Below, one piece after another: positions 5,227 through 6,723 of a stretch of DNA of 6,723 nucleotides (positions are counted from its first letter, which is position 1; every line of letters begins with the position of its first letter). The notes under the pieces are model-generated. The model worked only from the letters and a program-made list of their open reading frames with translations. It was not told the DNA's origin and did no database searches. The position numbers and the translations under genes were made by a program. Source of the stretch: an uncultured Intestinimonas sp. Lineage in GTDB: Bacteria; Bacillota_A; Clostridia; Oscillospirales; Oscillospiraceae. The stretch spans positions 1 through 6,723 of the forward strand of contig CAUBHZ010000107.1 of NCBI GenBank assembly GCA_958435885.1, given 5' to 3'.

Positions 5227-5856
5227 TTACTTAGAATACAGCTCGACGATCAGGTGCTCCTCGATGGGCAGGTCGATGTCCTCCCGGGCGGGAGTGCCGA
5301 CGACCTTGGCCACCAGGGTGTTCTGGTCGAAATCAAGCCACTTGGGGGCGGGGCGGGAGCCGTTGGCCTCCAGGGAAGCCTTGAACTTGTCCAGGCTGCG
5401 GCTGGAGTCCTTCAGAGCGATGACCTCGCCGGGCTTCACCAGGTAAGAGGGGATATCCACCTTCTTGCCGTTGACGGTGAAGTGGCCGTGACGGACCAGC
5501 TGACGGGCCTCGGGACGGCTCATGGCGAAGCCCAGACGGTAGATGACGTTGTCCAGGCGGGACTCCAGGATGGCCAGCAGGTTCTCACCGGTGACGCCCT
5601 TCTTGGAGGAAGCCATCTCGTAGTACTTGGCGAACTGGCTCTCCAGCACGCCGTAGTAGCGGCGGGCCTTCTGCTTCTCGCGCAGCTGCATGCCGTACTC
5701 GCTCATCTTCTTGTTCCGCGCGTTGCCGTGCTGGCCGGGCGCGAAGGGGCGGCGCTCCATGGCGCACTTGTCGGTGTAGCAGCGGTCACCCTTCAGGAAG
5801 AGCTTCTGGCCCTCCCGGCGGCACATGCGGCAGACCGCTCCGGTATATCTTGCCAT
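5227..5856 (-). CDS. rpsD: 30S ribosomal protein S4 (uS4), zinc-binding form
   Basis: 209 residues, the usual length. S4 is a primary 16S rRNA binder that starts assembly of the 30S body, and in several bacteria it represses its own synthesis. The N-terminal region has Cys9, Cys12, Cys26 and Cys31 (C-x2-C, x13, C-x4-C). This marks the zinc-binding C+ form rather than the cysteine-free form. [11 protein letters not shown] (34-44) and the S4 RNA-binding domain at about 99-162 follow ([37 protein letters not shown]). The C-terminus ends IVELYSK, typical of Firmicutes. AGAGGAGGG lies just after the rpsK stop; the gap to rpsK is 21 nt. Presence inside the rpoA operon is a clostridial trait; in Bacillus subtilis rpsD lies elsewhere. 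Confidence 0.99.
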   Translation of the reverse strand: MARYTGAVCRMCRREGQKLFLKGDRCYTDKCAMERRPFAPGQHGNARNKKMSEYGMQLREKQKARRYYGVLESQFAKYYEMASSKKGVTGENLLAILESRLDNVIYRLGFAMSRPEARQLVRHGHFTVNGKKVDIPSYLVKPGEVIALKDSSRSLDKFKASLEANGSRPAPKWLDFDQNTLVAKVVGTPAREDIDLPIEEHLIVELYSK

Positions 5857-5877
5857 ATTGTAATTCCCTCCTCTAAA

Positions 5878-6282
5878 TCAGACGCGGCGGCGCTTGGGCG
5901 GCCGGCAGCCGTTGTGGGGAACGGGGGTCACGTCCTTGATGAGGGTGACTTCCAGGCCCACGGCCTGCAGGGCGCGGATGGCGGCCTCACGGCCGGCGCC
6001 GGGGCCCTTCACGTACACCTCCACGGTCTTCAGGCCGTGCTCCATGGCCGCCTTGGCGGCGGTCTCAGCGGCGGTCTGAGCGGCGAAGGGGGTGGACTTA
6101 CGGGAGCCGCGGAAGCCAAGGCCGCCGGAGGAGGCCCAGCTCAGGGCGTTGCCGCCCATGTCGGTCACGGTGACCATGGTGTTGTTGAAGGAGGAGCGGA
6201 TGTGCACCTGGCCCTTCTCGATATTCTTACGCTCGCGGCGCTTACGCACCACTTTCTTGCCGTTCTTAGCAGCAGTAGCCAT
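5878..6282 (-). CDS. rpsK: 30S ribosomal protein S11 (uS11)
   Basis: 134 residues, close to the family norm of about 129-131 with a slightly longer basic N-terminus ([15 protein letters not shown]). S11 sits on the 30S platform and contacts 16S rRNA near the decoding region. Signature segments are [55 protein letters not shown] and the strongly conserved C-terminus [18 protein letters not shown]. Its ribosome binding site AAGGAGGG (6292-6299) overlaps the rpsM stop codon, so translation of the pair is probably coupled; the gap is 15 nt. No anomalies. Confidence 0.99.
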   Translation of the reverse strand: MATAAKNGKKVVRKRRERKNIEKGQVHIRSSFNNTMVTVTDMGGNALSWASSGGLGFRGSRKSTPFAAQTAAETAAKAAMEHGLKTVEVYVKGPGAGREAAIRALQAVGLEVTLIKDVTPVPHNGCRPPKRRRV

Positions 6283-6291
6283 GTGTATCTT

Positions 6292-6299
6292 CCCTCCTT
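6292..6299 (-). promoter_or_regulatory. rpsK ribosome binding site overlapping the rpsM stop codon
   Basis: The minus strand reads TAAGGAGGG. The last two bases of the rpsM TAA are the first two of the AAGGAGGG Shine-Dalgarno sequence, 9 nt before the rpsK ATG. This favours coupled translation. Confidence 0.85.
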
Positions 6300-6666
6300 A
6301 CTTCTTCTTATTGGCGACGGTACGCTTGGGACCCTTGCGGGTACGGGCGTTGGTCTTGCTGCGCTGGCCGCGGACGGGCAGGCCCTTGCGGTGCCGCATG
6401 CCGCGGTAGCAGCCGATCTCGGTCAGGCGCTTGATGTCCATGGCGACATCGCGGCGGAGGTCGCCCTCCACGGTGTAGCCGTTGGCGATCACTTCACGCA
6501 GCTTGGCCTCGTCGTCCTCGGTGAGATCCTTCACGCGGGTGTCGGGGTTGATCCCGGCCTCCTTCAGGATCTTGTTGGCGCTGGTGCGCCCAATGCCGAA
6601 GATGTAAGTGAGACCGATCTCCACTCTCTTATCCTTCGGCAGGTCAATGCCGGCAATACGTGCCAT
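6298..6666 (-). CDS. rpsM: 30S ribosomal protein S13 (uS13)
   Basis: 122 residues, full length. S13 lies in the 30S head, forms intersubunit bridges with the 50S subunit and contacts P-site tRNA through its C-terminal tail. Diagnostic sequence includes the N-terminus [22 protein letters not shown], then [12 protein letters not shown] (helix-two-turn-helix region) and the [20 protein letters not shown] block near residues 88-107. A lysine-rich tail ends the protein. AAAGGAGG (6679-6686) overlaps the stop of rpmJ and lies about 12 nt before the ATG, so it is probably coupled to it as rpsK is to rpsM. The order rpmJ-rpsM-rpsK is the standard one. Confidence 0.99.
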   Translation of the reverse strand: MARIAGIDLPKDKRVEIGLTYIFGIGRTSANKILKEAGINPDTRVKDLTEDDEAKLREVIANGYTVEGDLRRDVAMDIKRLTEIGCYRGMRHRKGLPVRGQRSKTNARTRKGPKRTVANKKK

Positions 6667-6684
6667 ATTTCTTCAGCGCCTCCT

Positions 6685-6723
6685 TTAACCTTGTCTCTGC
6701 TTATGCTTGGGGTTTTCGCAAAT
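6685..6723 (-). CDS. rpmJ: 50S ribosomal protein L36 (bL36), C-terminal end only
   Basis: The last 12 codons at the window edge read ICENPKHKQRQG followed by TAA on the minus strand. This is the C-terminus of ribosomal protein L36, a roughly 37-residue protein of the large subunit with a zinc ribbon. The Cys and His visible here are the last two zinc ligands of the C+ form; the first two cysteines lie outside the window. It ends 18 nt before rpsM, the usual place for rpmJ, and its stop codon overlaps the rpsM ribosome binding site. Too short for automatic gene calling in this window, but sequence and position agree. Confidence 0.92.
   Translation of the reverse strand: MCENPKHKQRQG

Overview
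This window looks like chromosomal core sequence from a GC-rich member of the Clostridia. An Oscillospiraceae/Ruminococcaceae-type gut Firmicute is my best guess, but this is an inference. It rests on strong AGGAGG-type ribosome binding sites, the ribosomal gene order rpmJ-rpsM-rpsK-rpsD-rpoA-rplQ with rpsD inside the rpoA operon, a four-cysteine S4, a YtrA-type GntR regulator driving an ABC exporter, a DUF3343 protein, and a secreted copper-amine-oxidase-N 'stalk' protein. I see no mobile element, CRISPR array, tRNA or rRNA.

Layout. Plus strand, left: positions 1-408 are the C-terminal part of glyceraldehyde-3-phosphate dehydrogenase, closed by a strong intrinsic terminator. A sigma-70-type promoter overlapping a perfect 12-bp inverted repeat then drives a compact three-gene operon: GntR/YtrA-type repressor (551-925), ABC ATPase (927-1784) and ABC-2 permease (1781-2416). 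The genes abut or overlap by a few bases, so they are probably translationally coupled and autoregulated by the repressor at the palindrome. A hairpin at 2425-2461 separates this operon from the convergent minus-strand genes and probably terminates both directions.

Minus strand, right to left: the end of rpmJ at the window edge, then rpsM, rpsK, rpsD, rpoA and rplQ. These form the distal end of the large ribosomal protein cluster, which makes 30S and 50S subunit proteins and the RNA polymerase alpha subunit. The spacing is tight at the rpmJ end (15-21 nt). It loosens to 120 and 156 nt around rpoA, and those gaps are full of GC-rich hairpins without U-tracts. A long hairpin terminator follows rplQ. 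Then come a small DUF3343 (putative Se/S carrier-like) gene and a secreted protein with a CuAO-N domain and an NPCBM-like domain, the latter with its own recognisable promoter.

No clearly novel system is present. The items most worth a second look are the repressor operator, the hairpin clusters flanking rpoA, the palindrome at the secreted-protein promoter, the small DUF3343 gene, and the secreted CuAO-N/NPCBM-like protein.
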